Source: a virus. From it: a stretch of 27,263 nt of DNA. Below the pieces are notes generated by a model that was not told where the DNA came from, searched no databases, and saw only the letters and a program-made list of their open reading frames with translations. The stretch covers positions 1 through 27,263 of IMG/VR virus record IMGVR_UViG_3300048672_000260; one strand, given 5' to 3'. Within the stretch, counting starts at the first letter, position 1; each line of letters starts with the position of its first letter. This document shows, in pieces, positions 4,955 to 11,576 of this stretch. The translations under genes were made by a program, and so were the position numbers.

Positions 4955-6303
4955 ATGCAGCTATGGAGCGCATAGCAATGATGTTCGATGATTTTGAACA
5001 TGTATTGGTAGCGTTTTCATGTGGCAAGGACAGCGGAATTTGTCTGAGTCTTTGCTACAAGTATGCCAAAGAAAACAACCTACTTCACAAGATGGCTGTT
5101 TATTACGAGGATTACGAAGCTGGGTATAAATCAACCGACGAATACGCACAGCGTGTTTTCTCTGAAATGACAGACGTTCGCAGATACTGGCTTTGTCTTC
5201 CTATTTCTGCCGCTTGTTCAGTGTCAATGTATGAAACCCGTTGGATACCATGGGACAAGGACAAGAAGCATCTTTGGGTTAAACCAATGCCTGATCTTGA
5301 TTGCGTAATCAATGAAGACAATTGTCCATATCCCTTCGTGAAAGGTACGAAGGGCTTTGATGCTCGGATACAGTTTTCTACATGGTTTTCTTCTGTCAAT
5401 CCTGGGCGAACTGCCGTAGTAATTGGCATTCGCGCTGATGAGTCATTAACACGAAGGGCTATTTTTACAAGCCAGTATCGCAGGCATATGCACAAAGGTT
5501 TGTCATACACAAAAACAATTGATAAGCAGACTGTGAATTTTTATCCAATTTTTGATTGGAAGACTTCAGACATTTGGGTATGCAATGCCAAGTTTGGGTT
5601 TGATTACAACAAGATTTATGACTTGTATTACCAGGCTGGTCTTACGATTGACCAAATGCGTGTCGCAAGCCCATTTCATCAAAGCGGACAAGACAACCTA
5701 AAGTTGTATCGAGTAATTGACCCAAACAATTGGGGCAAGATGGTTGGCCGCGTTAATGGTGTAAATTTTGGCGGCATATATGGCGGAACTACCGCAATGG
5801 GGTGGAAGACGCTTACAAAACCTACGCACTTTACATGGAAGCAATATGCATATTTTTTGCTAGAAACTTTGCCAGATGGTGCAAAAAAAAAGTTTCTGTA
5901 TCACCTGGAAAGATTCCAAAAAATATGGAGTGAGAAGGGATACGGCAGAAACCCAAGGGTAATTGCATTAATGCGAGCAGAAGGCATTGAAATTGAAAAC
6001 ACGCAAGTTATTTCAAAGCTATGCAAGAAGCCAGATGTTTATGAGATTGTCAAAATCAAGTCTGATTTCCCAGATGAGACAAAAGGAAATTATTCAACGC
6101 CATTTAGGCACTGCCCAAGCTGGAAAGCGGTATGCGTGACGATAATGAAAAATGACTTTGCTTTGCAGTACATGGGATGTTCTCGCACTCAAGACCAAAA
6201 CATCACAAAACAAAAAGCGCTTGAAAAGTATCAGCGAAGGCAACAGGCAAAACAAGTTGCCGCATTAGAGGAAGATTTAGGCGACGAAGATTTAGAAGTT
6301 TGA
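4930..6303 (+). CDS. ibrA: IbrA/YbdN-like PAPS-reductase-family protein (DUF3440)
   Basis: A 457-residue protein. The N-terminus has a PP-loop SCGKDSG (residues 30-36) like those of PAPS reductases and N-type ATP pyrophosphatases such as DndC. The middle carries YYEDYEAGY and GIRADESLTRR, typical of YbdN/IbrA proteins. The last 80 residues are a DUF3440-type module. IbrA with IbrB was first described as an activator pair for eib genes in E. coli. The chemistry is unknown; sulfur or nucleotide activation is inferred from the fold. An IbrB-like ParB gene follows after 17 bases, as in known pairs. Confidence 0.88.
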   Translation: MDSAKNVLDAAMERIAMMFDDFEHVLVAFSCGKDSGICLSLCYKYAKENNLLHKMAVYYEDYEAGYKSTDEYAQRVFSEMTDVRRYWLCLPISAACSVSMYETRWIPWDKDKKHLWVKPMPDLDCVINEDNCPYPFVKGTKGFDARIQFSTWFSSVNPGRTAVVIGIRADESLTRRAIFTSQYRRHMHKGLSYTKTIDKQTVNFYPIFDWKTSDIWVCNAKFGFDYNKIYDLYYQAGLTIDQMRVASPFHQSGQDNLKLYRVIDPNNWGKMVGRVNGVNFGGIYGGTTAMGWKTLTKPTHFTWKQYAYFLLETLPDGAKKKFLYHLERFQKIWSEKGYGRNPRVIALMRAEGIEIENTQVISKLCKKPDVYEIVKIKSDFPDETKGNYSTPFRHCPSWKAVCVTIMKNDFALQYMGCSRTQDQNITKQKALEKYQRRQQAKQVAALEEDLGDEDLEV

Positions 6304-6320
6304 AACAACTTGGAGAAACT

Positions 6321-6875
6321 ATGAGCGAATACAAATCACCAGTTTATAACGTGTTGTCAGTGCCCGTATCAAAGGTCAGGGCCAACGCATACAACCCCAA
6401 TAGCGTAGCGCCTCCAGAAATGAAGCTTTTGGAGTTATCTATATGGGAGGATGGATTCACGATGCCAGTAGTTTGTTACTACGTGGAATCTGAAGACATT
6501 TATGAGATTGTGGACGGTTACCACAGATTTACCGTATTGCTGACAAGTGATCGCGTGCGTGAGCGTGAACGTGGAATGCTTCCTGTTGTTGTCATTGAAA
6601 AAGACATATCCAATCGGATGGCGTCTACGATTCGCCACAATCGTGCCAGAGGCTCGCATTCAATTGAGTTGATGTCCAACATAGTCGCTGAATTGGTTGA
6701 TGCTGGAATGTCTGATGCTTGGATTCTTCGCCACGTTGGGATGGATAAGGATGAGCTTTTGAGATTGAAGCAAATTACCGGCCTTGCTGCGCTTTTCAAA
6801 GATGTTGAATTTAGCAAAGCATGGAATGAAAACATGCTATCTGGGCATAAAGAGGTTTCAAATGAAGAGGCCTAG
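6321..6875 (+). CDS. ibrB: IbrB/YbdM-like ParB-domain protein
   Basis: A 184-residue protein from ATG 6321, with GGAG 5 bases upstream; a TTG at 6300 lacks a ribosome site. The ParB/sulfiredoxin fold signature is present: VRANAYNPNSV, then SIWEDGFTMPVV, EIVDGYHRF (the usual DGxHR core) and RHNRARGSHS. A helical C-terminal half follows (MSNIVAELVDAGMSDAWILR). IbrB/YbdM partners of IbrA/YbdN have this layout. Some ParB-like proteins bind CTP or act as nucleases or ATPases. Which activity applies here is unknown. It overlaps the following nuclease gene by 14 bases. Confidence 0.87.
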   Translation: MSEYKSPVYNVLSVPVSKVRANAYNPNSVAPPEMKLLELSIWEDGFTMPVVCYYVESEDIYEIVDGYHRFTVLLTSDRVRERERGMLPVVVIEKDISNRMASTIRHNRARGSHSIELMSNIVAELVDAGMSDAWILRHVGMDKDELLRLKQITGLAALFKDVEFSKAWNENMLSGHKEVSNEEA

Positions 6876-7389
6876 TGTTACTACTTTGCTTGATTTGCTT
6901 GCTAAACCAGCGCTTATTAAGTGGGCAAATAAACAGGGGTTGCTTGGAATTGATATAAACAATGTCAGAAAAAAAGCATTAGCTGGCGGCACATCAATTC
7001 ACGAACAGATTGAAAATTATTGCAAAGGTACTGGAGATTTTGAGCGTGAGATTGACAGACAATCTTTTGAGACTTTTATGCAAGGCAAAAAATTACGTTC
7101 AATGGAATGCGACATTGAAACAGAATGGTTTGTCGGGCGGTATGACGCGGAAATAATGGTTGATGATGAAATATACATTGTTGACTACAAAACAGGATTT
7201 AAAGGCCGTGTGTACCTGGAGCATAAGTTGCAGCTTATTGCGTACACCATGGCAAAACCTGCTCAGATGGCAATTGTTCCAGTTCCTCAGTTTCACCTTA
7301 TTCCGGTAGTGATTGAAAACAGAAAACCGTATGAGGACATATTGAAGGCATTGTCAAACATTTGGCAGATTAAACAGGAGATTGAATGA
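6862..7389 (+). CDS. PD-(D/E)XK nuclease (RecB/Cas4-like fold)
   Basis: A 175-residue protein from ATG 6862, with AGAGG upstream. Motifs: an N-terminal RPSVTTLLDLL and WANKQG region, GGTSIHEQIENY (His47), then GRYDAEIM (Asp95), IVDYKTG (Asp108, Lys110) and HKLQLIAY (Gln124). These match the H/D/DxK/Q order of RecB-like PD-(D/E)XK nucleases. Such phage enzymes act as recombination exonucleases or Cas4-like nucleases. With ERF encoded elsewhere, it could supply the exonuclease partner. Its tight overlap with ibrB instead suggests it belongs to the AT-rich cassette. The two readings are not exclusive. Confidence 0.85.
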   Translation: MKRPSVTTLLDLLAKPALIKWANKQGLLGIDINNVRKKALAGGTSIHEQIENYCKGTGDFEREIDRQSFETFMQGKKLRSMECDIETEWFVGRYDAEIMVDDEIYIVDYKTGFKGRVYLEHKLQLIAYTMAKPAQMAIVPVPQFHLIPVVIENRKPYEDILKALSNIWQIKQEIE

Positions 7390-7721
7390 ACAACATCACC
7401 GACTTTCACGAACACGTCCGACGCCTGTTTATCAAGCCAGACGATGCTACTGGCCGTAGCCTGCACGCTGCTGTCGGAATCTCTGGCGAAGCTGGCGAGC
7501 TTTTGGGCATGGTCAAAGCAAACTGGATTTACGGCCGCGAGTTCGACCACGACAACATGCTGGAAGAGTGTGGCGACTTGCTTTTTTACATCGCCGCCAT
7601 GCTGGACACAAATGGCCTGACCTTGCACCATGCCATGCAAAACAACTACGACAAGCTGAAAAAGCGTTACCCGGACGGCTACACCGATAAAGCGGCGAAC
7701 GAACGCGCGGACAAATCATAA
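7386..7721 (+). CDS. MazG-like nucleotide pyrophosphohydrolase
   Basis: A 111-residue protein with the all-alpha NTP pyrophosphohydrolase signature: GISGEAGELLGMVK (Glu35 and Glu38) followed by LEECGDLLFYIAAML (Glu60/61 and Asp64), which bind magnesium. MazG enzymes hydrolyse NTPs or dNTPs to monophosphates. Phage versions are thought to alter nucleotide pools or lower (p)ppGpp effects. The start overlaps the nuclease stop as ATGA. Base composition returns to that of the rest of the genome at this gene. The 7722-7888 stretch after it holds no feature I can support. Confidence 0.9.
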   Translation: MNNITDFHEHVRRLFIKPDDATGRSLHAAVGISGEAGELLGMVKANWIYGREFDHDNMLEECGDLLFYIAAMLDTNGLTLHHAMQNNYDKLKKRYPDGYTDKAANERADKS

Positions 7722-7888
7722 GGGGCCTTGCACCTCCCCATTGCGGACGCCCACGCGATAACAAGCTCAAGAATGCTAACCGATGCGCTCCCTTACGTTT
7801 CCGGCAGTCGGCATGCACAAACCCGCGCAAGGCTTAATTTCAAAGCGGGGATTCTTGGGAACGGGCACCTATTAACTGGAGAAATGAA

Positions 7889-8197
7889 ATGCAGCTACAC
7901 ATCACAGAGATTACCCCAATCCGTCATCGTCGCCACGACCCTGCTACAAGCGTCAAAGCGGCCCATAACGCCGACCGGTTCGCTAAGACACACGCAGGCC
8001 GCATCCTTCACGCCTTGACCGTTTACGGCCCATTGTCGGCCCATGATATGCACCTGGTCGGCTTGTCGGTTGTCCAGTGCGATAGAAGGCTCAGCGAGAT
8101 GCAGCGGGACGGGCTTATTGAAGTTTTGAAGGATGCCGATGGGGAAGATGTTGTAAGGAACGGTTGCCGTGTTTGGCAGATTACAAAACCCGCTTGA
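7889..8197 (+). CDS. winged-helix DNA-binding protein
   Basis: A 102-residue protein from ATG 7889 with GGAG 7 bases upstream. The region DRFAKTHAGRILHALTVYGP, then LSAHDM and CDRRLSEMQRDGLIEVL, has the pattern of a winged helix: helix, helix-turn-helix, wing. ATSVKAAHNAD at the N-terminus is common in such phage proteins. It sits immediately before the promoter and C4-like RNA at 8194-8340, so it could regulate that locus. This is inference. An overlapping frame (7728-8018) has no family features. Confidence 0.75.
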   Translation: MQLHITEITPIRHRRHDPATSVKAAHNADRFAKTHAGRILHALTVYGPLSAHDMHLVGLSVVQCDRRLSEMQRDGLIEVLKDADGEDVVRNGCRVWQITKPA

Positions 8198-8222
8198 CAA
8201 ATATCGCAACATGCCACAAAAT
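8194..8222 (+). promoter_or_regulatory. sigma70 promoter for C4-like RNA / ash locus
   Basis: A perfect -35 TTGACA at 8194-8199, a 17-bp spacer and a -10 CAAAAT at 8217-8222. The -35 overlaps the stop codon of the winged-helix gene. Transcription would start near 8229, directly before a strong hairpin. This is the best consensus promoter in the window, and it makes the downstream RNA an independent transcription unit within the rightward operon. Confidence 0.72.
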
Positions 8223-8228
8223 TCAATC

Positions 8229-8340
8229 ATCTGCGGACTGGTAACCCGCAGTAGCTCTACAAAAGCGAACCGCAAACCCATTGGGGAGCGGGCTTCGTCA
8301 AAGCTGTGGAATCCTGTTGTAGCAGGCCCATATGCGGCAA
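8229..8340 (+). ncRNA. C4-type antisense RNA (candidate)
   Basis: The RNA would open with the stem CTGCGG/CCGCAG (8231-8236, 8246-8251), then carry a 20-nt segment (8274-8293) complementary to 8352-8371, the start region of the ash/icd-like gene, and a small CCTG/CAGG hairpin (8313-8316, 8323-8326). In phages P1 and P7, C4 RNA is made from the leader of icd and pairs with the icd start region to silence icd and the antirepressor. The promoter-RNA-target-icd order here matches. The ends are approximate. The alternative is that the long hairpin with its T6 tract is simply a terminator. Confidence 0.6.
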
Positions 8341-8371
8341 CCAAGCCTAAAGCTCGTTCCCCAATGGGTTT
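8274..8371 (+). repeat. 20-bp inverted repeat spanning the ash/icd start
   Basis: Arms 8274-8293 and 8352-8371 pair at 18 of 20 positions (14 perfect in a row, the rest with wobble). The right arm covers the ATG at 8364 and runs into six Ts (8369-8374). GGCTT (8291-8295) can also pair with AAGCC (8343-8347). The repeat can act within one RNA as a terminator-like hairpin, or between RNAs as an antisense-target pair. Confidence 0.85.
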
Positions 8372-8849
8372 TTTGCTTTGTGCCACAACCCGCGTTTTTG
8401 TTGTAGGTCGGCGTGGAAGGACACGCATCCGGTCAGTTGGGCAAGGCCTGCTGTCAATTGCTGGATATGGGGAGCATGAAAGCTGGCCGCTTTCGCTGCG
8501 ATGGTTGCTATGCGCCTTAATCAGCCGTCCAGCCCCAGACGTACCCGGTATCGAGTCCGGGGCCTACAACAAAGATGCGGGAACCCGTCAGGGCGCGTTA
8601 GCTAATGGCTTGAATCGGCTGAACCCACAAAAGACCGGCACCTGCAACCTACAGGAACACGCCGCGAAGCCTGTCCGAGAGGGACTTCAAAAGATTGTGC
8701 GGCCAAGTGGTGAGATACGGCTAATCAATCGACTGAATCTCGGCGTCATGCGTGCTGTGGGCCTTTACCCTATAAACAAGGATAAAAGCTGGCAGAGGGC
8801 AGAAACCTTGCGTTTCACCCTTGCTCGATCTTGGGAGAATGAAAAGTGA
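8364..8849 (+). CDS. Ash/Icd-like phage protein
   Basis: A predicted 161-residue basic protein from ATG 8364. MGFLLCATTRVFVVGRRGRT, then a WPLS segment and ALANGLNRLNPQKTG, resembles the Ash / host cell division inhibitor Icd-like group of phage proteins (recognised from memory). Its central WPLS part is diverged from the usual GWPVS core. Its TGA overlaps the next gene's GTG (GTGA), supporting translation to the end. There is no Shine-Dalgarno, as expected if its start is held in RNA structure. A 24-codon ORF (8332-8406) in another frame crosses the start and could be a leader peptide. Icd of P1 blocks host division; this protein's activity is unknown. Confidence 0.55.
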   Translation: MGFLLCATTRVFVVGRRGRTRIRSVGQGLLSIAGYGEHESWPLSLRWLLCALISRPAPDVPGIESGAYNKDAGTRQGALANGLNRLNPQKTGTCNLQEHAAKPVREGLQKIVRPSGEIRLINRLNLGVMRAVGLYPINKDKSWQRAETLRFTLARSWENEK

Positions 8850-9178
8850 TAGCCCTGCCAAGTTACATAGACCCGGAAATGTGGAGCGCTTTTGTAGAGA
8901 CTCGCAAAGCCATGAAAGTACCATTCACGCAGGCCGCTGAAAAGCTCATAGTAAGGCGATTAATGAAAATGCATGGTGAGGGCTGGGACGTAAATGCAAG
9001 CCTTGAAAAGAGCGCCATTTACGGCTATCGTGGGGTGTTTGAAGTGACGCGGAGAGCAGCGAAAACAAAGGACGAAATCGCGCAGCAAGTGACGGAAAAC
9101 GAGAAGGCTAAACACTGCCCGCCACCGCCTGAAATCAAGGCCAGAATCGACGCGATACTTAAAAGGATGCCAGCATGA
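8846..9178 (+). CDS. protein resembling C-terminal tail of phage replication proteins
   Basis: A 110-residue protein with GTG start 8846 and GGAG upstream. MWSAFVETRKAMKVPFTQAA, KLIVRRLMKMHGEGWDVNAS and SAIYGYRGVF follow the pattern seen at the C-terminus of many phage replication or DnaT-like proteins (a Trp, a basic helix pair, an S-I-x-x-G-x-x-G-x-F end). Here it stands alone without an initiator domain. It could be a loader subunit or a relic of a replication gene. The Pro-rich HCPPPPEIKARI end leads into the next ATGA overlap. Confidence 0.6.
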   Translation: MIALPSYIDPEMWSAFVETRKAMKVPFTQAAEKLIVRRLMKMHGEGWDVNASLEKSAIYGYRGVFEVTRRAAKTKDEIAQQVTENEKAKHCPPPPEIKARIDAILKRMPA

Positions 9179-9288
9179 CCTACGCCGAAGCCATCACCAT
9201 CCTAAACCGAGTCCGCGCTGGTGACAAAACCCCTACTCTCGCTGAAATCACAATGGCCCTTTTCCTGACTGGAGACCTTGACGTATGA
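9175..9288 (+). CDS. 37-residue hypothetical protein
   Basis: A short reading frame between two ATGA overlaps (start 9175, stop 9288). The protein is MTYAEAITILNRVRAGDKTP followed by a second amphipathic helix ending TGDLDV. The double coupling and helical character make it likely real. It could be a small adaptor protein. No family recognised. Confidence 0.6.
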   Translation: MTYAEAITILNRVRAGDKTPTLAEITMALFLTGDLDV

Positions 9289-9443
9289 AAACCATCCTTG
9301 TAATCGAAATCACGCATCCAAAGCCAATCAATGAACCGCACTGGGTGAACATCTGCGGACAGCGTATCTACAACTACCTTTTTGCCCGAGGCTTTGCAGT
9401 GGGCGTGAAGGTGCTGGAAACAAAGCAGGATGACACACCGTGA
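9285..9443 (+). CDS. 52-residue hypothetical protein
   Basis: Start ATG 9285 overlaps the previous TGA. The protein runs MKTILVIEITHPKP, then HWVNICGQRIYNYLFARGFA and VGVKVLETK, giving an alternating beta-alpha-beta pattern compatible with a small compact fold. It overlaps the next gene's start by 14 bases. Function not recognised. Confidence 0.62.
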   Translation: MKTILVIEITHPKPINEPHWVNICGQRIYNYLFARGFAVGVKVLETKQDDTP

Positions 9444-9726
9444 ACAAATACTCCAGCACTGCATCTGGCTCGCCAGCCTGGACAAGCATTACGCCTGGTG
9501 GTCGGCTAAGAACTACGCCAGCCAGTGGCCAGAGCTACACAGCGACTTACCTGAGAGGCTGACCAATGCGATACGCGGCCAGAATAGACGCGAACAAGGC
9601 GCAGATAGTGGAAGCGCTGAGACTGCGGGGGGCATACGTGTGGGACTTGAAGCTGCCGGTGGACTTGCTGGTAGGCCACAACGGCAGGACGTGCCTAGTC
9701 GAAATAAAGCGGGACGAAAAGGCTAA
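9430..9726 (+). CDS. hypothetical protein with disordered C-terminus
   Basis: A 98-residue frame from ATG 9430. The first about 50 residues (HREQILQHCIWLASLDKHYA, then WWSAKNYASQWPELH) look like a genuine small helical phage protein. From about residue 47 on, the frame overlaps the VRR-NUC-like gene at 9566 by 161 bases and becomes Gly/Arg-rich low complexity. The tail is probably constrained mainly by the other frame. AGG lies close to the start. Confidence 0.58.
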   Translation: MTHREQILQHCIWLASLDKHYAWWSAKNYASQWPELHSDLPERLTNAIRGQNRREQGADSGSAETAGGIRVGLEAAGGLAGRPQRQDVPSRNKAGRKG

Positions 9727-9835
9727 GCTAACCGGCCTGCAGCGTCTATTTTTCAGCGAATGGAAGGGTGGCGCACTGGTGCGGATTGATTCGCCAGAAG
9801 CCGCTATCCAGCTTTTGAAGGTAATGGAATCATGA
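9566..9835 (+). CDS. VRR-NUC / PD-(D/E)XK-type small nuclease
   Basis: An 89-residue protein. An N-terminal helix with Glu16 (NKAQIVEALRLRGA), then LPVDLLVGHNGRT (Asp33), LVEIKRD (Glu46-x-Lys48) and LTGLQRLFFSEWKGG complete the minimal E/D/ExK/Q nuclease set of small phage VRR-NUC or resolvase-like proteins. It lies in a run of recombination and nuclease genes next to ninB. A Holliday-junction or flap-cleaving role is plausible from the family but not shown. ATGA overlap with ninB. Confidence 0.78.
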   Translation: MRYAARIDANKAQIVEALRLRGAYVWDLKLPVDLLVGHNGRTCLVEIKRDEKAKLTGLQRLFFSEWKGGALVRIDSPEAAIQLLKVMES

Positions 9836-10236
9836 CCGACCGCCTGACCATGCCCATGGTGAACCCGCAACAAGGCCACCAAGCCCTGCAAACCATCTGG
9901 CAGCACGCTAAAAGCCTCTTGATGGCAGGGCATAGGCTTACCCTAGAGCTTCGCCCGGAAAAGCGTACAGACGCTCAGAACCGCCGTTTGTGGTCGATGC
10001 TGGGCGAAATATCCGAGCAGGTCGAATGGTACGGGCAGTATCTGACGGACGAGGACTGGAAACACATCTTTACGGCCAGCCTGAAAAAGCAGCGAGCAGT
10101 TCCCGGACTGGACGGCGGTTTTGTGGTGCTAGGGTTATCCACAAGCAAGATGACCAAAGCGGAAATGTCAGACCTGCAAACGCTCATGGAGGCTTTTGGG
10201 GCTGACAACAACGTGAAATTCAAGGCGCAGGAATGA
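9832..10236 (+). CDS. ninB: NinB-like recombination protein
   Basis: A 134-residue protein, close to the usual NinB length (about 140). Landmarks: LTLELRPEKRTDAQNRRLWS near residue 36, a LGEISEQVEWYGQYLTDEDW segment, FTASLKKQRAVPGLDGGFVV, then STSKMTKAEMSDL and a C-terminal helix. Lambda NinB (Orf) binds ssDNA and assists recombination, partly replacing RecFOR. Its company with ERF, a resolvase-like nuclease and an HNH-like nuclease fits. It is coupled on both sides by ATGA. Confidence 0.9.
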   Translation: MTDRLTMPMVNPQQGHQALQTIWQHAKSLLMAGHRLTLELRPEKRTDAQNRRLWSMLGEISEQVEWYGQYLTDEDWKHIFTASLKKQRAVPGLDGGFVVLGLSTSKMTKAEMSDLQTLMEAFGADNNVKFKAQE

Positions 10237-10412
10237 CCGACTACCCATGCACAGGCGAACCGCCTAAGAAAACTAAAGTTCTAATTGTGGACTGCACAAA
10301 GCATGAACGCAGGCAGTTCGATAAAGGTGAATGGGCATGGGCCAGCATGAAGCGCGAACCCGTGCAAGTGGTCGATTTTTACAAAGGCGTTCCAAATGAA
10401 CCCTCAGCCTAA
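10233..10412 (+). CDS. 59-residue hypothetical protein
   Basis: Start ATG 10233 overlaps the ninB stop. The protein runs MTDYPCTGEPPKKTKVLIVD, then KHERRQFDKGEWAWASM and VQVVDFYKGV. It is charged with no membrane segment, and its last 17 bases overlap the nuclease gene that follows. No family recognised; retained because of the consistent overlaps. Confidence 0.6.
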   Translation: MTDYPCTGEPPKKTKVLIVDCTKHERRQFDKGEWAWASMKREPVQVVDFYKGVPNEPSA

Positions 10413-10752
10413 GACAATCCCAAAGCGCAACCCGGCATTGCTCAAGCTGGCCCATGGTCAACGATGCCTGTTAAACGCCGTCTATGGCTGTGCTGGTGAC
10501 CGTGGCGATACAACCGTGGCATGTCATAGCAATTTTGGCATCCATGGGAAAGCCAAAGGCCGGAAAGCTGATGACTGTTATACGGTCTGGGGCTGTGCAA
10601 TTTGCCATTCATGGCTCGACCAGGGGAATGCCACCAAGGCAGAGAAGGAACAGGTATTCATGGCCGCGCATCTGAGGCAGGTATTGGAATGGCGAAAAAT
10701 GGCGCATCCGGCGGCAAGATGGGCACTGGAGCAGATTAATGAACGACCGTGA
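10396..10752 (+). CDS. YbcO-family (DUF1364) Zn-binding nuclease
   Basis: A 118-residue protein. The metal-site pattern Cys24/Cys32 (RCLLNAVYGCAGDRGDTTVA), His44, then WGCAICHSWLDQG (Cys67, Cys70, His71) follows the DUF1364/YbcO layout, a beta-beta-alpha-metal (HNH-like) nuclease family encoded beside recombination genes in lambdoid prophages. The GKAKGRKADDCYTVW segment corresponds to the family's GMGxKxxD region. It probably cleaves branched or single-stranded DNA. It overlaps the next gene by 14 bases. Confidence 0.85.
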   Translation: MNPQPKTIPKRNPALLKLAHGQRCLLNAVYGCAGDRGDTTVACHSNFGIHGKAKGRKADDCYTVWGCAICHSWLDQGNATKAEKEQVFMAAHLRQVLEWRKMAHPAARWALEQINERP

Positions 10753-11008
10753 AACCGTCCTAGCCGCCATGAGACAAGGCTACAAGTGCCAGCCAGACAT
10801 ATGCCAAGCCACCGGACTGCCTGAAAAGCGGGTACGTAGCGCCATCAATAATCTGAGATATGAAGGCCGGATTGAAGCGGAAAGCCACCAAAGCGCCGGC
10901 AGGCACAAAGGACGGATGCACAGCATTTACCGGGAAAAGCTGGAAAAGCCACGGTCAGCACGGGTAAGCGATGTTTTTGCACTAGGAGCAATGTATGCGA
11001 ATCAGTGA
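10739..11008 (+). CDS. small winged-helix/HTH protein
   Basis: An 89-residue basic protein. RETVLAAMRQGYKCQPDICQ, TGLPEKRVRSAINNLRYEG and RIEAESHQ give a clear helix-turn-helix with a following wing. RRSxHxxxxY-like chemistry (GRHKGRMHSIYREKLE) follows. It probably binds DNA near the Q gene, and could regulate the late switch, though a replication-linked role is equally possible. Overlaps Q by 14 bases. Confidence 0.72.
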   Translation: MNDRETVLAAMRQGYKCQPDICQATGLPEKRVRSAINNLRYEGRIEAESHQSAGRHKGRMHSIYREKLEKPRSARVSDVFALGAMYANQ

Positions 11009-11471
11009 GCGATACAGCACGGCCCGGAACACGTCAAACCTGAAAACCGGCGCATCAGCGAACGATATCCTGATGGCGGTGGGCATGGCTGGACAGCGTG
11101 ACCCGGAAGCGATAGCACTGCTAAACCTTGCTTTCGGGCACCATCCGAGCGCCAGGGTAGCATTTGCCAAGCTGATTGAAGGCAAACTGACTGAGAAGAT
11201 GCTGACAGCAAGATGGCCCGGTAAACCCAGGCAGACGGCTATGGAAGCGATAGCATGGTACTTAGACGGCACATGCCAGCCATGCGGAGGGCGAAAATAC
11301 GAGGTAGCGCCCGGAACCCCCATGCTGACAGACAAGGCATGTAAGCACTGTCACGGGACTGGAAAGCTGCCTAAACCGCCAGAACAGTTATTCCAGTATG
11401 CAATAGACCTGATTGAAAGGCTTGTAGTTTTAGCGGAATCAAGGCCAAAAACAAAGCTATTGCGGAACTAA
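10995..11471 (+). CDS. Q-like late antitermination protein (Zn-finger type)
   Basis: A 158-residue protein from ATG 10995 with AGGAG 7 bases upstream. The N-terminal two thirds are helical (ILMAVGMAGQRDPEAIALLN, MEAIAWYL). A DnaJ-like zinc site follows: CQPCGGR (Cys94, Cys97) and CKHCHGTG (Cys116, Cys119). This composition and its place as the last early gene, directly before a long leader and the packaging genes, match the Antiterm/Q proteins of phage 82-type lambdoids, which load on RNA polymerase at the late promoter. The late promoter candidate overlaps its stop codon. Confidence 0.75.
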   Translation: MRISERYSTARNTSNLKTGASANDILMAVGMAGQRDPEAIALLNLAFGHHPSARVAFAKLIEGKLTEKMLTARWPGKPRQTAMEAIAWYLDGTCQPCGGRKYEVAPGTPMLTDKACKHCHGTGKLPKPPEQLFQYAIDLIERLVVLAESRPKTKLLRN

Positions 11472-11487
11472 ATGAATGTGCTATATT
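11460..11487 (+). promoter_or_regulatory. late promoter candidate with extended -10
   Basis: A -10 TATATT at 11482-11487 is preceded by TG (11479-11480), an extended -10 element. A poor -35 TTGCGG lies at 11460-11465 with a 16-bp spacer. Initiation would be near 11494. A CACGG/CCGTG hairpin follows at 11505-11521. This is the expected place for a Q-controlled pR' promoter. A second candidate, TTGACT (11587-11592) with TATCTA (11609-11614), lies inside a stem and is less convincing. Confidence 0.6.
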
Positions 11488-11576
11488 CTAAGAACTGCGA
11501 CAAACACGGTGTTTTGCCGTGAGAAAAACAAACGCAACTAGGCCCCTAATGGATAGGTGTCTGTGCATGTTTTGTC

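Noticed and set aside
8274-8374. Simple rho-independent terminator
   Set aside because: The hairpin and T6 tract fit, but the 58-nt loop, the promoter just upstream and the coverage of the ash start codon fit a C4 antisense system better. Not fully excluded.
7895-8428. Minus-strand frame carrying KPIGERA and SPMG segments like the plus frame
   Set aside because: The likeness comes from the 20-bp inverted repeat, which reads similarly on both strands. No start context supports expression.
11472-11522. A 16-codon frame directly after the Q-like stop
   Set aside because: It lacks a ribosome site, spans the late promoter -10 and has too little sequence to judge.
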